64,000 nucleotides of DNA from the NCBI GenBank assembly GCA_019119575.1, contig DWWT01000017.1, positions 62,001 through 126,000 of the forward strand, read 5' to 3'. How positions within the stretch are numbered: the first letter of the stretch is position 1; each line of letters opens with the position of its first letter. The DNA comes from Candidatus Enterocloster excrementipullorum (GTDB taxonomy: Bacteria > Bacillota > Clostridia > Lachnospirales > Lachnospiraceae). The notes below the pieces were generated by a model. The model worked only from the letters and a program-made list of their open reading frames with translations, was not told the origin of the DNA and searched no databases. A program made the translations under genes and the position numbers. Shown one piece after another: positions 34,556 to 43,326 of this stretch.

Positions 34556-35851
34556 ATGACCCAAGAGATGAAAAAAAACATCGTAAAAGCAGCTCCCAAC
34601 CGCTGGCTGGTGTTCTGCATCCTGACCCTGTCCGGAGGAATCGCGTTTAAGCTTTCTTCCATGAAGGACATGTTTTATGTGCCCATGCAGGAGTTCATGG
34701 GACTTACCAATACCCAGATCGGCGGCGCCATGAGTATGTACGGCACGGTGCAGACCATCGGGCTGATCGCCGGTATTTACGTCTGTGACATGTTCAGCAA
34801 GAAGTACATGATCGGCGGTTCGCTTATCGGATTGGGAGCTGTGGGCGTGTATCTGTCCACATTCCCGGGATACTGGGGATTCCTGGCGGCGTTTGGCGTG
34901 ATGGCCATTTTGGGCGAGGTTACATATTGGCCGGTTCTTCTTAAGGCGATCCGTCTTTTGGGAGATGAGAAGACCCAGGGACGTATGTTCGGTTTCCTGG
35001 AAATGGGACGCGGCATCGTGGATGTGATCATCGCGTCTACGGCACTGGCGATCTTCAGCGCTATGGGAGAGGGATCCGCAGCCCTCAGGGGAGGACTTTT
35101 GTTCTTGTCCGCAGCCACAGCAGCGGCCGGCGTGCTCTGCCTGATTTTTGTTCCTAATGATGAGAAGCGCGTAGACGCGGACGGAAAAGAAGTAAACAAG
35201 GCCCAGGCAGCTTTCGGCGGCATGATGCAGGCTATTAAAAATGTGGATATCTGGGCAGTGGCGCTCAATGGATTCACGGTTTACTGCATTTACTGCGGAC
35301 TTACCTATTTTATTCCGTTCCTGAATCAGATTTATCTTCTTCCTGCTACTGCGGTAGGAGCATACGGAATCATCAACCAGTACGGCTTAAAGATGGTGGG
35401 CGGCCCCATCGGCGGATTTATGTCTGATAAGGTTCATCACTCAGCTGCCAAGCACATCCGCATGGGTTTTGTCGTTTGTATCGTTGCCATGGCGCTGTTC
35501 CTTATGGTGCCTCATGAGGCGCTGGGACAGAGCGGAAAATGGTACCTGGGCGCTGCGTGCACCCTGCTTTTCGGAGCGATTGTCTTCACTATGCGCGCGG
35601 TGTTCTTTGCTCCCATGGACGAGGTAAAGGTTCCCGCAGAGATCACGGGAGCGGCCATGAGTCTTGCTTCCCTGGTTATTTATCTTCCCAACGCGTTTGC
35701 CTACCTGATCTACGGCAGCTTTGTTGATAAGTATCCGGGCATGACGGGCTTCCGCATTGTGTTCTGCATCATGATCGCCTGGGCGGTTGTGGGAATCTTT
35801 GTTTCAACCTTTTTGATCAGCCGCATTAAGAAGCATCAGAAGGAAGGGTGA
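34556..35851 (+). CDS. MFS transporter
   Basis: A 431-residue major facilitator protein with about 12 membrane segments. The start is ATG 34556 (MTQEMKKNIVKAAPNRWLVF) after GAGGGGG; the longer in-frame reading covers the promoter. Features include GIAFKLSSMKDMFYVPMQEF near helix 1 and the motif-A-like loop after helix 2 (CDMFSKKYMIGGSLIGLGAV). A charged central loop (FVPNDEKRVDADGKEVNK) precedes the second half. The PHP gene starts 5 bases later, suggesting uptake of the compound that the PHP protein hydrolyses. The substrate is unknown. Confidence 0.88.
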   Translation: MTQEMKKNIVKAAPNRWLVFCILTLSGGIAFKLSSMKDMFYVPMQEFMGLTNTQIGGAMSMYGTVQTIGLIAGIYVCDMFSKKYMIGGSLIGLGAVGVYLSTFPGYWGFLAAFGVMAILGEVTYWPVLLKAIRLLGDEKTQGRMFGFLEMGRGIVDVIIASTALAIFSAMGEGSAALRGGLLFLSAATAAAGVLCLIFVPNDEKRVDADGKEVNKAQAAFGGMMQAIKNVDIWAVALNGFTVYCIYCGLTYFIPFLNQIYLLPATAVGAYGIINQYGLKMVGGPIGGFMSDKVHHSAAKHIRMGFVVCIVAMALFLMVPHEALGQSGKWYLGAACTLLFGAIVFTMRAVFFAPMDEVKVPAEITGAAMSLASLVIYLPNAFAYLIYGSFVDKYPGMTGFRIVFCIMIAWAVVGIFVSTFLISRIKKHQKEG

Positions 35852-35856
35852 GATGA

Positions 35857-36849
35857 ATGAGAGAATATCACGGGTTTAAACAGAATGGAAACTGGTATAA
35901 GGGAAATATACACAGCCATACAACGGTGTCCGACGGCATGCTGACGCCGGAGCAGTCGGCAAAGCTCTACAAGGACAACGGCTACCAGTTCATGTGCTTT
36001 TCAGAGCACGACATCTTTACGGACTTCAGAGAGCAGTTCAACACGGAAAACTTTATTATTCTTCCTGCTGTTGAGAGCAGTGTGATTTTGTATCGGGCAA
36101 AGGGAACGGGAGAGAGATATAAGGTCCATCACCTGCATGGGATCCTGGGGACGACTGAGATGCAGGAAGCCGCTCCGGCCGGGCTGTTCTCTCATATGCA
36201 GTATATACCGCCCATGAAGTTTTTCGGGGAGTGGACCGGGGCTAAGGCCAGCCAGGAGATCGCGGATCTTCTGGCAGCCCACGGCTGTGTCACCACCTAC
36301 AATCACCCGATCTGGAGCCGGGTGACGGAGGATGAATTTATCCACACGGAAGGCATTTCCGCTCTGGAGATCTTCAATTTTAATACGGTTCAGGAGTCGA
36401 ATACAGGCTATGATGTGACCTACTGGGATCGGATGCTGCGGATGGGCCGGCGGATCAATGCGTTTGCCAGCGACGACAACCACAATGAAGGGCTGTTTGA
36501 GGATTCCTGCGGCGGCTGGATCTGCGTACAGGCTCCGGAGCTGAGCCATGACGCCATTGTGCAGAACTTTATTGACGGAAATTATTATTCCTCTTCCGGC
36601 CCCCAGATTTATGACTGGGGCGTGCGGGACGGAAAGGTCTGGATTGATACTTCCGCGGTAAACCACATCAATTTTGTGGCCGGAAATATTATCAATGACG
36701 GAACCACAGTTCTCGGAAAGCGGTTTGAGGATAATCTGACACACGGGGAGTACACGCTGAAGGGACATGAAACCTATGTGCGGGTGGAGGCAGTTGACAA
36801 ATACGGCCGCACAGCCTGGACCAATCCGATTTATCTGGAGTGGGATTAG
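35857..36849 (+). CDS. PHP-domain phosphoesterase-like protein
   Basis: A 330-residue PHP-domain protein. Metal-binding motifs are NIHSHTTVSDGMLTPEQSAK (HxH), MCFSEHDIFTDF, VTTYNHPIWSRVTEDEF and INAFASDDNHNEG (DxxH type). A C-terminal beta-rich part (from about 235) begins NYYSSSGPQIYDWGVRDGKV, as in CehA-like members. Such enzymes hydrolyse phosphate or other ester bonds. It is tightly linked to the upstream MFS gene and precedes the alanine symporter gene. The substrate is unknown. Confidence 0.88.
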   Translation: MREYHGFKQNGNWYKGNIHSHTTVSDGMLTPEQSAKLYKDNGYQFMCFSEHDIFTDFREQFNTENFIILPAVESSVILYRAKGTGERYKVHHLHGILGTTEMQEAAPAGLFSHMQYIPPMKFFGEWTGAKASQEIADLLAAHGCVTTYNHPIWSRVTEDEFIHTEGISALEIFNFNTVQESNTGYDVTYWDRMLRMGRRINAFASDDNHNEGLFEDSCGGWICVQAPELSHDAIVQNFIDGNYYSSSGPQIYDWGVRDGKVWIDTSAVNHINFVAGNIINDGTTVLGKRFEDNLTHGEYTLKGHETYVRVEAVDKYGRTAWTNPIYLEWD

Positions 36850-36861
36850 AGCGTGTTTGAA
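36842..36861 (+). repeat. Dispersed repeat copy 1 (AGAGCGTGTTTGAA type)
   Basis: GGGATTAGAGCGTGTTTGAA spans the stop codon of the PHP gene and is identical over 20 bases to 48543-48562 at the stop of the RsmF-like gene. Confidence 0.6.
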
Positions 36862-36868
36862 CATCCAT

Positions 36869-36910
36869 ATCCGGGCAGACAGGCGCAGAGGGGCGGCTGT
36901 CTGCCCGGAT
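36869..36910 (+). terminator. 14-bp hairpin between PHP and symporter genes
   Basis: A perfect 14-bp stem: ATCCGGGCAGACAG (36869-36882) pairs with CTGTCTGCCCGGAT (36897-36910), loop 14 bases. There is no long T run after it, so termination is uncertain. The hairpin is flanked by direct copies of TTAGAGCGTG at 36847-36856 and 36914-36923, which suggests an inserted repeat element. Confidence 0.6.
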
Positions 36911-36957
36911 GATTTAGAGCGTGCAGGGATAAAGAGAGCAAAAGGAGGAGATACGGT

Positions 36958-38307
36958 ATGGATGGGCTTTTGGAGGTCTTGACAAAAATCGACAACTGGC
37001 TGTGGGGGAACTGGCTGCTGTTTGTGCTGCTGGGGGTTGGACTGCTCTACACAATTATAACGGGAGGCATCCAGATACGGCATTTTGGCTATATTATCCG
37101 TACCGTGCTGTGGGAGCCTCTGCTGGCGAAGAATAAGGATTCAAACAAAGAGGGAACCATCTCTTCTTTCCAGGCATTGTGTACGGCGGTGGCTTCCTGT
37201 GTGGGAAGCGGCAATATTGTAGGCGTGTCCACAGCCGTGCTGGCCGGAGGAATGGGCGCAATCTTCTGGATGTGGGTAGCGGCCTTTTTGGGCATGGCCA
37301 CCAAATACGGGGAGATTGTTCTCGGCATGCTTTACCGGGAGCGCAATGAAGAGGGAAATTATGTGGGCGGCCCCATGTATTACATAAAGAAGGGACTGCA
37401 CGCGCCCTGGCTGGCGGTGCTGGCAGCGTTTTTTATGGTGACCCAGATCATCGGAGGAAACTTTATCCAGTCCAATACCATCAGCGGCGTAATGAAAGAC
37501 AATTTTGGGGTTCCCGCTCTTGCAACAGGTGTGATCCTGGTTGTGCTGATCTTTATCATCACTTTGGGCGGCCTTAAACGTCTGGCCCATGTGGCGCAGA
37601 GACTGGTTCCCTCCATGGCGCTTCTCTATGTGGTGGGCGGCCTGATCATTATTCTGGCAAATATTACCAAGCTTCCCGGCGTATTTGTGGAGATCTTTGC
37701 CGGCGCGTTCGGTCTTCGGGCGGCAGCGGGAGGAATGCTGGGCTCCATGATTATGGCGATGCAGAAGGGCGTGGCCCGGGGGCTTTACTCCAATGAGGCG
37801 GGCGAGGGCTCTGCCCCGGTGCTTCATTCCGCGGCGGATGTGGAGCATCCGTCCCAGCAGGGAATCACCGGCGTGGTTGAGGTGTTTCTCGACACCTTTG
37901 TGATCTGTACCATTACCGGCCTGGTTCTGGGCGTTACCGGGGTTCTGGATCTGGGAGTGGAGGGCAATGTTCTTGCCATTTACGCCTTTGGCTCCGTATG
38001 GTCTCCTCTGCGCTATGTGGTGTCCATCTGCCTGCTGATGTTCTGCTTCACCACCCTGATGAGCCAGTGGTATTTTGGATTCGTGGGCTTAAACTATATC
38101 TTCGGCGTAAAGGTGGCGGGCAAATTTAAGTATGTGTTCCCCTGCTTCTGCGTCATCGGCGCACTGACCGAGCTGGAACTGGTGTGGACCATTCAGGATA
38201 TTGCCCTGGGGCTTCTCACTCTGCCGAACCTGGTGGCGCTGGTATTTCTGGCCCCGCAGGTGAAGAAAGCGACGAAGGAGTATTTTTCCGGACTGAAGAC
38301 GAAATAA
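36958..38307 (+). CDS. Sodium:alanine symporter family protein (AGCS)
   Basis: A 449-residue amino acid carrier of the AGCS (AlsT/DagA) family, a sodium-coupled importer of alanine or glycine. Family signatures are FQALCTAVASCVGSGNIVGV, GGMGAIFWMWVAAFLGMATK and YSNEAGEGSAPVLHSAADVE, with VGGPMYYIKKGL between them. Ten or more hydrophobic segments are visible. ATG 36958 follows AAGGAGGAG. It lies downstream of MFS and PHP genes with a 108-base gap that holds a hairpin, so co-transcription is possible but not certain. It ends at a strong terminator. Confidence 0.95.
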   Translation: MDGLLEVLTKIDNWLWGNWLLFVLLGVGLLYTIITGGIQIRHFGYIIRTVLWEPLLAKNKDSNKEGTISSFQALCTAVASCVGSGNIVGVSTAVLAGGMGAIFWMWVAAFLGMATKYGEIVLGMLYRERNEEGNYVGGPMYYIKKGLHAPWLAVLAAFFMVTQIIGGNFIQSNTISGVMKDNFGVPALATGVILVVLIFIITLGGLKRLAHVAQRLVPSMALLYVVGGLIIILANITKLPGVFVEIFAGAFGLRAAAGGMLGSMIMAMQKGVARGLYSNEAGEGSAPVLHSAADVEHPSQQGITGVVEVFLDTFVICTITGLVLGVTGVLDLGVEGNVLAIYAFGSVWSPLRYVVSICLLMFCFTTLMSQWYFGFVGLNYIFGVKVAGKFKYVFPCFCVIGALTELELVWTIQDIALGLLTLPNLVALVFLAPQVKKATKEYFSGLKTK

Positions 38308-38327
38308 AAAAAGAACAAAAAGGAAGA

Positions 38328-38371
38328 GGCCTGTCTGACCGCATGAAAGCTGGAGCAGACAGGCCCTTTTT
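38328..38371 (+). terminator. Terminator after alanine symporter gene
   Basis: A 10-bp stem GGCCTGTCTG (38328-38337)/CAGACAGGCC (38356-38365) followed by CTTTTT. Confidence 0.9.
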
Positions 38372-38399
38372 GCGGCGGCTCGGGAGGACGCATCTTCTA

Positions 38400-38428
38400 T
38401 TGACAATCCCTTCGCAGCGGGCTACAAT
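38400..38428 (+). promoter_or_regulatory. Promoter of aminotransferase operon
   Basis: TTGACA (38400-38405) and TACAAT (38423-38428) with exactly 17 bases between. The leader to ATG 38514 is about 80 bases. Confidence 0.85.
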
Positions 38429-38513
38429 CATAACAGCGAAAGGAACCTGCATGGGCGGCGTTTCCGCTGTGGAGCACACCGCTCTGCGAAGGGAGAAAGA
38501 GAGGATAGTTACA

Positions 38514-39716
38514 ATGATTGCAGAGAAGATGAAACCCCTTGTAAATAATAATTCCGCGATCCGTGCCATGTTTGAGGAGGGAAAGCGCCTGGCGGCTCAG
38601 TACGGGGCGGAGAACGTATATGATTTCAGTCTGGGAAATCCCAATGTGCCGGCGCCCGCGGAGGTTAACCAGGCGATTATTGATCTTGTAAACGAGGAGG
38701 ATTCCGTCTTCCTTCACGGATATATGAGCAACGCGGGCTATGAGGATGTGCGCCGTACCGTGGCCCAGTCGCTGAACAGCCGGTTCGGCACGCATTTTCA
38801 TGAGAACAATATCCTGATGACCGTAGGCGCGGCCAGCGGGCTGAATGTGATTTTAAAGACCCTATTAAATCCAGGGGACGAGGTGCTGACCTTTGCACCC
38901 TATTTTGTGGAGTATGGGAATTATGTGAGAAATTATGACGGAAACCTGGTGGTTGTCTCCCCGAATACGGAAACCTTTGAGCCGAATCTTGCGGAATTTG
39001 CGGAGAAGATCGGAAGCCGCACAAAGGCAGTGATCATCAATACGCCGAATAATCCCACGGGCGTGGTTTATTCCGCTGAGACGCTGACGGCTATGGCGGA
39101 TATTTTGAGGAGAAAGCAGGAGGAGCTCGGCACGGACATCGCGATTATCTCGGACGAGCCCTACCGGGAGCTGGCCTACGACGGGGTGGAGGTTCCCTAT
39201 GTGACGAAATTCTATGACAATACGGTGATCTGCTATTCCTACAGCAAGTCCCTGTCCCTTCCCGGCGAGCGGATCGGCTATCTGGTGATCCCGGATGCGT
39301 TTAAGGACAGCGAGGAGGTCTTTGGGGCCGCAGTCATCGCGAACCGGGTGCTGGGCAGCGTGAACGCGCCCTCCCTGATGCAGCGGGTGATTATGCGCTG
39401 CATTGATTCCAAGGTGAATCTCGAGGCGTATGATAAAAACCGGAATTTACTCTACAATGGATTAAAAGAGCTGGGCTTTTCCTGCGTAAAGCCCCAGGGC
39501 GCCTTCTATCTTTTCGTAAAGTCACCGGAGCCGGACGAGAAAGCATTCTGCGCAGCCTGCAAGAAGCATAATATTTTAGTGGTTCCCGGCAGCTCTTTTG
39601 CGTGCCCGGGATTTGTGCGGATTTCCTACTGCGTGTCCTACAACCAGATAGAGCGGTCCCTTCCGGCCTTCCGCAAGGTGGCACAGGAGTATGGGCTCTG
39701 TGAAAAGGGAGAGTAA
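38514..39716 (+). CDS. Pyridoxal-phosphate aminotransferase, class I/II
   Basis: A 400-residue fold-type I aminotransferase. Landmarks are VYDFSLGNPNVPAPAEVNQA, MTVGAASGLNVILKTLLNPG, INTPNNPTGVVYSAETLTAM, the D in AIISDEPYRELAYDG, and SYSKSLSLPGERIGYLVIP with the PLP-binding lysine. The pattern resembles aspartate/aromatic-type aminotransferases. ATG 38514 (MIAEKMKPLV) is preferred to the much longer in-frame reading, which would overlap the symporter gene and the terminator. It is followed by hisC after 16 bases. Confidence 0.92.
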   Translation: MIAEKMKPLVNNNSAIRAMFEEGKRLAAQYGAENVYDFSLGNPNVPAPAEVNQAIIDLVNEEDSVFLHGYMSNAGYEDVRRTVAQSLNSRFGTHFHENNILMTVGAASGLNVILKTLLNPGDEVLTFAPYFVEYGNYVRNYDGNLVVVSPNTETFEPNLAEFAEKIGSRTKAVIINTPNNPTGVVYSAETLTAMADILRRKQEELGTDIAIISDEPYRELAYDGVEVPYVTKFYDNTVICYSYSKSLSLPGERIGYLVIPDAFKDSEEVFGAAVIANRVLGSVNAPSLMQRVIMRCIDSKVNLEAYDKNRNLLYNGLKELGFSCVKPQGAFYLFVKSPEPDEKAFCAACKKHNILVVPGSSFACPGFVRISYCVSYNQIERSLPAFRKVAQEYGLCEKGE

Positions 39717-39732
39717 ACAGGAGGGAAATCGT

Positions 39733-40797
39733 ATGAGACCATGGGAGAAAGCGATACGCAGGGTGACCCCCTATGTTCCGGGAGAACAGCCCAAGGGCGG
39801 GGATCTGGTAAAACTGAATACCAATGAAAATCCCTATCCGCCCTCACCGGCAGTGCTGGCCTGTTTGAGGGACATGGACGGGGGGAGCCTGCGCAAGTAC
39901 CCGGATCCGGCCTCCTCGGGACTCACGGAGGCGCTGGGAGCCCGCTATGGGCTGGGAGCGGAGCAGATTTTTGTGGGCGTGGGGTCGGATGATGTGCTGG
40001 CCTTAAGCTTCCTCACTTTTTTTAATTCCGGGCAGCCGGTGCTTTTCCCGGACATCACCTACTCCTTTTACAAGGTGTGGGCAGAGTTGTTCGGCGTTCC
40101 CTATGAGACGCCGCCCCTGGATGAGAACTTCCGCATCCGGACAGAGGACTATGCCGGGCAGAATGGAGGCGTGATCTTTCCGAATCCCAATGCCCCCACG
40201 GGCATTTATATGCCTCTGGATCAGGTGGAGGAAATTCTCTCGGCAAACCGCGATTCGGTGGTTATTGTGGACGAGGCCTATATTGACTTTGCGGGGCCGT
40301 CGGCTGTGGGGCTTCTGGAACGATATGAAAACCTGCTGGTAGTGCAGACCTTCAGCAAATCCCGTTCCCTGGCAGGCCTGCGCATTGGCTTTGCCATGGG
40401 GCATCCGCGGTTAATCCGGGCGCTGAATGATGTAAAATATTCCTTTAATTCTTACACTATGAATATGCCCTCCCAGCTTTTGGGAGCAGCGTCCGTGGGA
40501 GATGAGGCCTATTTTCAGGAGACGGTGCGGAGGATCAGGGACACAAGGGAGAAGGCCAAGCTGCGGTTTCGCGGACTGGGATTTTCTTTCCCGGACTCTC
40601 AGGCCAATTTCCTGTTTGTAACCCATCCCGGCGTTCAGGCCCGCGTCCTTTTTGAGGCGCTGAAGCGGGAGAGGATATATGTCCGGTATTTTGACGCGCC
40701 CAGGCTGGATAATTTCCTGCGCATCACTATCGGGACGGAGCAGGAGATGGAGAAGCTCTTTGCTTTTTTGGAGGATTTTGTAAAAAAAGAGGGATGA
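39733..40797 (+). CDS. hisC: Histidinol-phosphate aminotransferase-like
   Basis: A 354-residue HisC-type aminotransferase, which makes histidinol phosphate from imidazole-acetol phosphate. Markers are YVPGEQPKGGDLVKLNTNEN, LRKYPDPASSGLTEALGARY, FPNPNAPTGIYMPLDQVEEI, VDEAYIDFAG and TFSKSRSLAGLRIGFAMGHP with the catalytic lysine. ATG 39733 follows AGGAGGG. It is isolated from other his genes and sits after another aminotransferase, so the in vivo substrate could be a different imidazole or aromatic amino acid. It ends one base before the next start. Confidence 0.88.
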   Translation: MRPWEKAIRRVTPYVPGEQPKGGDLVKLNTNENPYPPSPAVLACLRDMDGGSLRKYPDPASSGLTEALGARYGLGAEQIFVGVGSDDVLALSFLTFFNSGQPVLFPDITYSFYKVWAELFGVPYETPPLDENFRIRTEDYAGQNGGVIFPNPNAPTGIYMPLDQVEEILSANRDSVVIVDEAYIDFAGPSAVGLLERYENLLVVQTFSKSRSLAGLRIGFAMGHPRLIRALNDVKYSFNSYTMNMPSQLLGAASVGDEAYFQETVRRIRDTREKAKLRFRGLGFSFPDSQANFLFVTHPGVQARVLFEALKRERIYVRYFDAPRLDNFLRITIGTEQEMEKLFAFLEDFVKKEG

Positions 40798-40798
40798 C

Positions 40799-41962
40799 AT
40801 GAAGGAAACAAGCGGACAGGAGCCGGAGTGGAGATATTGTCTGCGTCTGGTTCTGAATATCCTCATTCCGGCGTCCGGTTGGATTTTGGCTCTGTTTGCC
40901 GGGCCCCGGCTTCTAAAATTTTTCATGCCGTTTGTGATCGGGTTGGTGATCTCTATGATTGCCAATCCTTTGGTGCGCTTTTTGGAGCGGCGCCTGCGCC
41001 TTGTGAGGCGGCACAGCTCCCTTCTGATTGTGGCGGCAGTGCTGGCGCTGGTAATCGGCCTGCTCTATCTGGTGATTTCCCGGGCAGTGCTGGCCGGCCG
41101 GGCATTCATCTGGTATCTCCCTCAGCTCTATGGGGCGGTGGAGGAGGAGGTGCGCCAGGGATTTGATAAGCTGGGGGACAGCCTTTCGTTTCTGCCCCAG
41201 GGCATGAGAGAGAGCTGGGAGGCCATTGGCAGCAGCCTGGGGGATTATCTGAACCTGGCGGTGGAAAAGGCAGCTCCCCCCACGGTGGAGGCGGCGGGCA
41301 GCGTGGCCCGGGCACTCCCGTCCCTTCTTGTCTATTCTGTGGTGACAGTTTTATCCGCCTACTTTTTTATTGTGGAGAGGGACCGCATCATGGCTTTTCT
41401 GCAGGAGCGCCTGCCTGCGGGCGCCTGGCGGTACCAGCGCTATCTGAGAGGAGAGATCCGGCGGCTGGTCGGGGGATATTTTTTGGCCCAGTTCAAGATC
41501 ATGGCGGTGGTATGCCTCATCCTGACCGCGGGCTTTCTCGTCCTGGGCGTGCGGTTTGCGCTGCTGTGGGCTGTTCTCATCAGTCTTTTGGACTTTCTCC
41601 CCGTATTCGGCACAGGGACGGCGCTGATTCCCTGGGGCATCATACAGATTTTGGACGGGGAATACGCCTTTGCCGCAGGGCTCCTGCTCCTTTATGTGCT
41701 GACCCAGGTGGTCCGGCAGGCCGTGCAGCCTAAGCTGGTGGGAGATTCCATGGGGTTAAATCCGTTTCTCACCCTGCTGTTTTTGTATTTGGGTTTTAAA
41801 GCCGGGGGAATCGCGGGAATGATTCTCGCGGTGCCGGTGGGACTGTTTTTCCTGAATCTGTACCATTACGGTGCATTTAAGGGGATGACGGACAGCGCGG
41901 CGGCGCTTATTCGTGAGATACAGATGTTTCGGAAGGGAGAAAAAGACGATGAGCGGGAATAG
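40799..41962 (+). CDS. AI-2E/PerM family membrane protein (YtvI-like)
   Basis: A 387-residue polytopic protein of the AI-2E transporter superfamily, closest in layout to sporulation protein YtvI. Segments include ILIPASGWILALFAGPRLLK and FFMPFVIGLVISMIANPLVR early, YFIVERDRIM-like YFFIVERDRIMAFLQERLPA in the middle, and LLDFLPVFGTGTALIPWGII, with VQPKLVGDSMGLNPFLTLLF near the end, all family hallmarks. It is within an operon: 1-base gap after hisC and a 14-base overlap with the MATE gene. Transport substrate unknown. Confidence 0.88.
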   Translation: MKETSGQEPEWRYCLRLVLNILIPASGWILALFAGPRLLKFFMPFVIGLVISMIANPLVRFLERRLRLVRRHSSLLIVAAVLALVIGLLYLVISRAVLAGRAFIWYLPQLYGAVEEEVRQGFDKLGDSLSFLPQGMRESWEAIGSSLGDYLNLAVEKAAPPTVEAAGSVARALPSLLVYSVVTVLSAYFFIVERDRIMAFLQERLPAGAWRYQRYLRGEIRRLVGGYFLAQFKIMAVVCLILTAGFLVLGVRFALLWAVLISLLDFLPVFGTGTALIPWGIIQILDGEYAFAAGLLLLYVLTQVVRQAVQPKLVGDSMGLNPFLTLLFLYLGFKAGGIAGMILAVPVGLFFLNLYHYGAFKGMTDSAAALIREIQMFRKGEKDDERE

Positions 41963-43322
41963 TCGTTCCGTACAGTCTACGCTGGATACGGACCGGATAC
42001 GGGAGCTGGTATGGAGGCTTGCATTTCCCTCCATGCTGGCTCAATTTGTGAATGTGCTTTACAGTATTGTAGACCGGATGTACATTGGAAATATACCGGA
42101 TATTGGACCGGCGGCCCTGGCCGGGGCCGGGGTATGCGGGCCAATTGTGACCTTGATCTCTTCTTTTGCCAGCTGGGTGGGAGTGGGGGGAGCGCCTCTC
42201 ATGAGTATCCGGATGGGGCAGAAGCATATGCGGGCGGCCTCCCGGATTGTGGCAAACTGTTTTGTGCTGCTTTTGGGCATGGCCTTTTTGATTATGTTTC
42301 TCGTGTTCCTGCTGAAGGACAGGCTCCTTGCCTGGTTTGGGGCCAGTCCGGCGATTTTTCCCTATGCGGATACCTATCTGTCCTGGTATCTGCTCGGAAC
42401 CGTGTTCGCCCTGCTGGCTACGGGGATGAATCAGTTTATTATCTGCCAGGGCTTTGCAAAGACAGGGATGCTGTCGGTGGTTCTGGGGGCAGTGTGCAAT
42501 ATCGCGCTGGATCCGGTGTTTATTTTTGTTTTGGGTATGGGAGTGAAGGGAGCGGCCATTGCCACCGTGATTTCCCAGATGGTTTCCTGTGCCTGTGTTT
42601 TGGGCTTCCTTTTCAGCAAAAAACCTGCGGTGCGGATTACGTTCGGCTCTTACCGCAGGAGGGTGATGGCTCAGGTGCTGGCGGTGGGGCTGTCTCCCTT
42701 CCTGATTATCGCTACGGACAGCATTCTGATCATTGTCATGAATATGGCGATTCAGCATTTTGGAGGAAACGGACAGGGGGATATGCTGCTGACCTGCAAT
42801 ACCATTGTCCAGAGCTTTATGCTCATGATATCCATGCCTCTGGGCGGAATCACAGGGGGAACCCAGACGATTATGGGCTACAACTACGGGGCCAGGCGGC
42901 CGGACCGGATCCGGAAGGCATTCAAGCATGTGCTGCTTTTGGGACTGGCGTTCACGTCCTTTATGTTTTTCATCGCCCACGTTGTTCCGGAGGTTTTTGT
43001 GCGGATATTTACCAAGGAGCCCGCGTATGTTGAGACCACGGTTCAGGCCATCCGCGTTTATACCATGGGGATCATTCCTATGACGGTTCAGTACACGGTG
43101 GTGGACGGATTTACCGGGATGGGGATTGCAAAGGTGGCGGTGAGCTTGTCCCTCTTCCGAAAATTCATCTATTTTTTGGGAATCCTGTTTCTCCCGGCAG
43201 TGCTGGGGGTGGGAGCGGTGTTTTACGCGGAGCCATTGTCAGATGTGGTGGCCTGCGTCTCTTCCGCCACGGTGTTTTTGCTGCTGAGCGGGAAAATTTT
43301 AGGCGATAACAGGAGGCTGTGA
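41949..43322 (+). CDS. MATE family efflux transporter
   Basis: A 457-residue MATE protein, a Na+ or H+ coupled exporter of cationic compounds. Twelve hydrophobic segments are visible. Family parts are ELVWRLAFPSMLAQFVNVLY, YSIVDRMYIGNIPDIGPAAL, ATGMNQFIICQGFAKTGMLS and GGITGGTQTIMGYNYGARRP. ATG 41949 (MSGNSRSVQS) has AAGGGAG upstream; the longer reading lies within the previous gene. DUF523 follows 4 bases later. Confidence 0.93.
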   Translation: MSGNSRSVQSTLDTDRIRELVWRLAFPSMLAQFVNVLYSIVDRMYIGNIPDIGPAALAGAGVCGPIVTLISSFASWVGVGGAPLMSIRMGQKHMRAASRIVANCFVLLLGMAFLIMFLVFLLKDRLLAWFGASPAIFPYADTYLSWYLLGTVFALLATGMNQFIICQGFAKTGMLSVVLGAVCNIALDPVFIFVLGMGVKGAAIATVISQMVSCACVLGFLFSKKPAVRITFGSYRRRVMAQVLAVGLSPFLIIATDSILIIVMNMAIQHFGGNGQGDMLLTCNTIVQSFMLMISMPLGGITGGTQTIMGYNYGARRPDRIRKAFKHVLLLGLAFTSFMFFIAHVVPEVFVRIFTKEPAYVETTVQAIRVYTMGIIPMTVQYTVVDGFTGMGIAKVAVSLSLFRKFIYFLGILFLPAVLGVGAVFYAEPLSDVVACVSSATVFLLLSGKILGDNRRL

Positions 43323-43326
43323 GAAT

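Noticed and set aside
34288-34671. Small minus-strand open frames in the AT-rich region before the MFS gene
   Set aside because: They overlap the plus-strand promoter and start of the MFS gene and lack ribosome-binding sites.
36001-37083. 360-codon minus-strand open frame
   Set aside because: Covers the PHP gene and intergenic hairpin on the opposite strand; no start signal or recognisable protein.
41907-42980. 357-codon minus-strand open frame
   Set aside because: His/Arg/Gln-rich antisense of the MATE gene; composition typical of a shadow frame.
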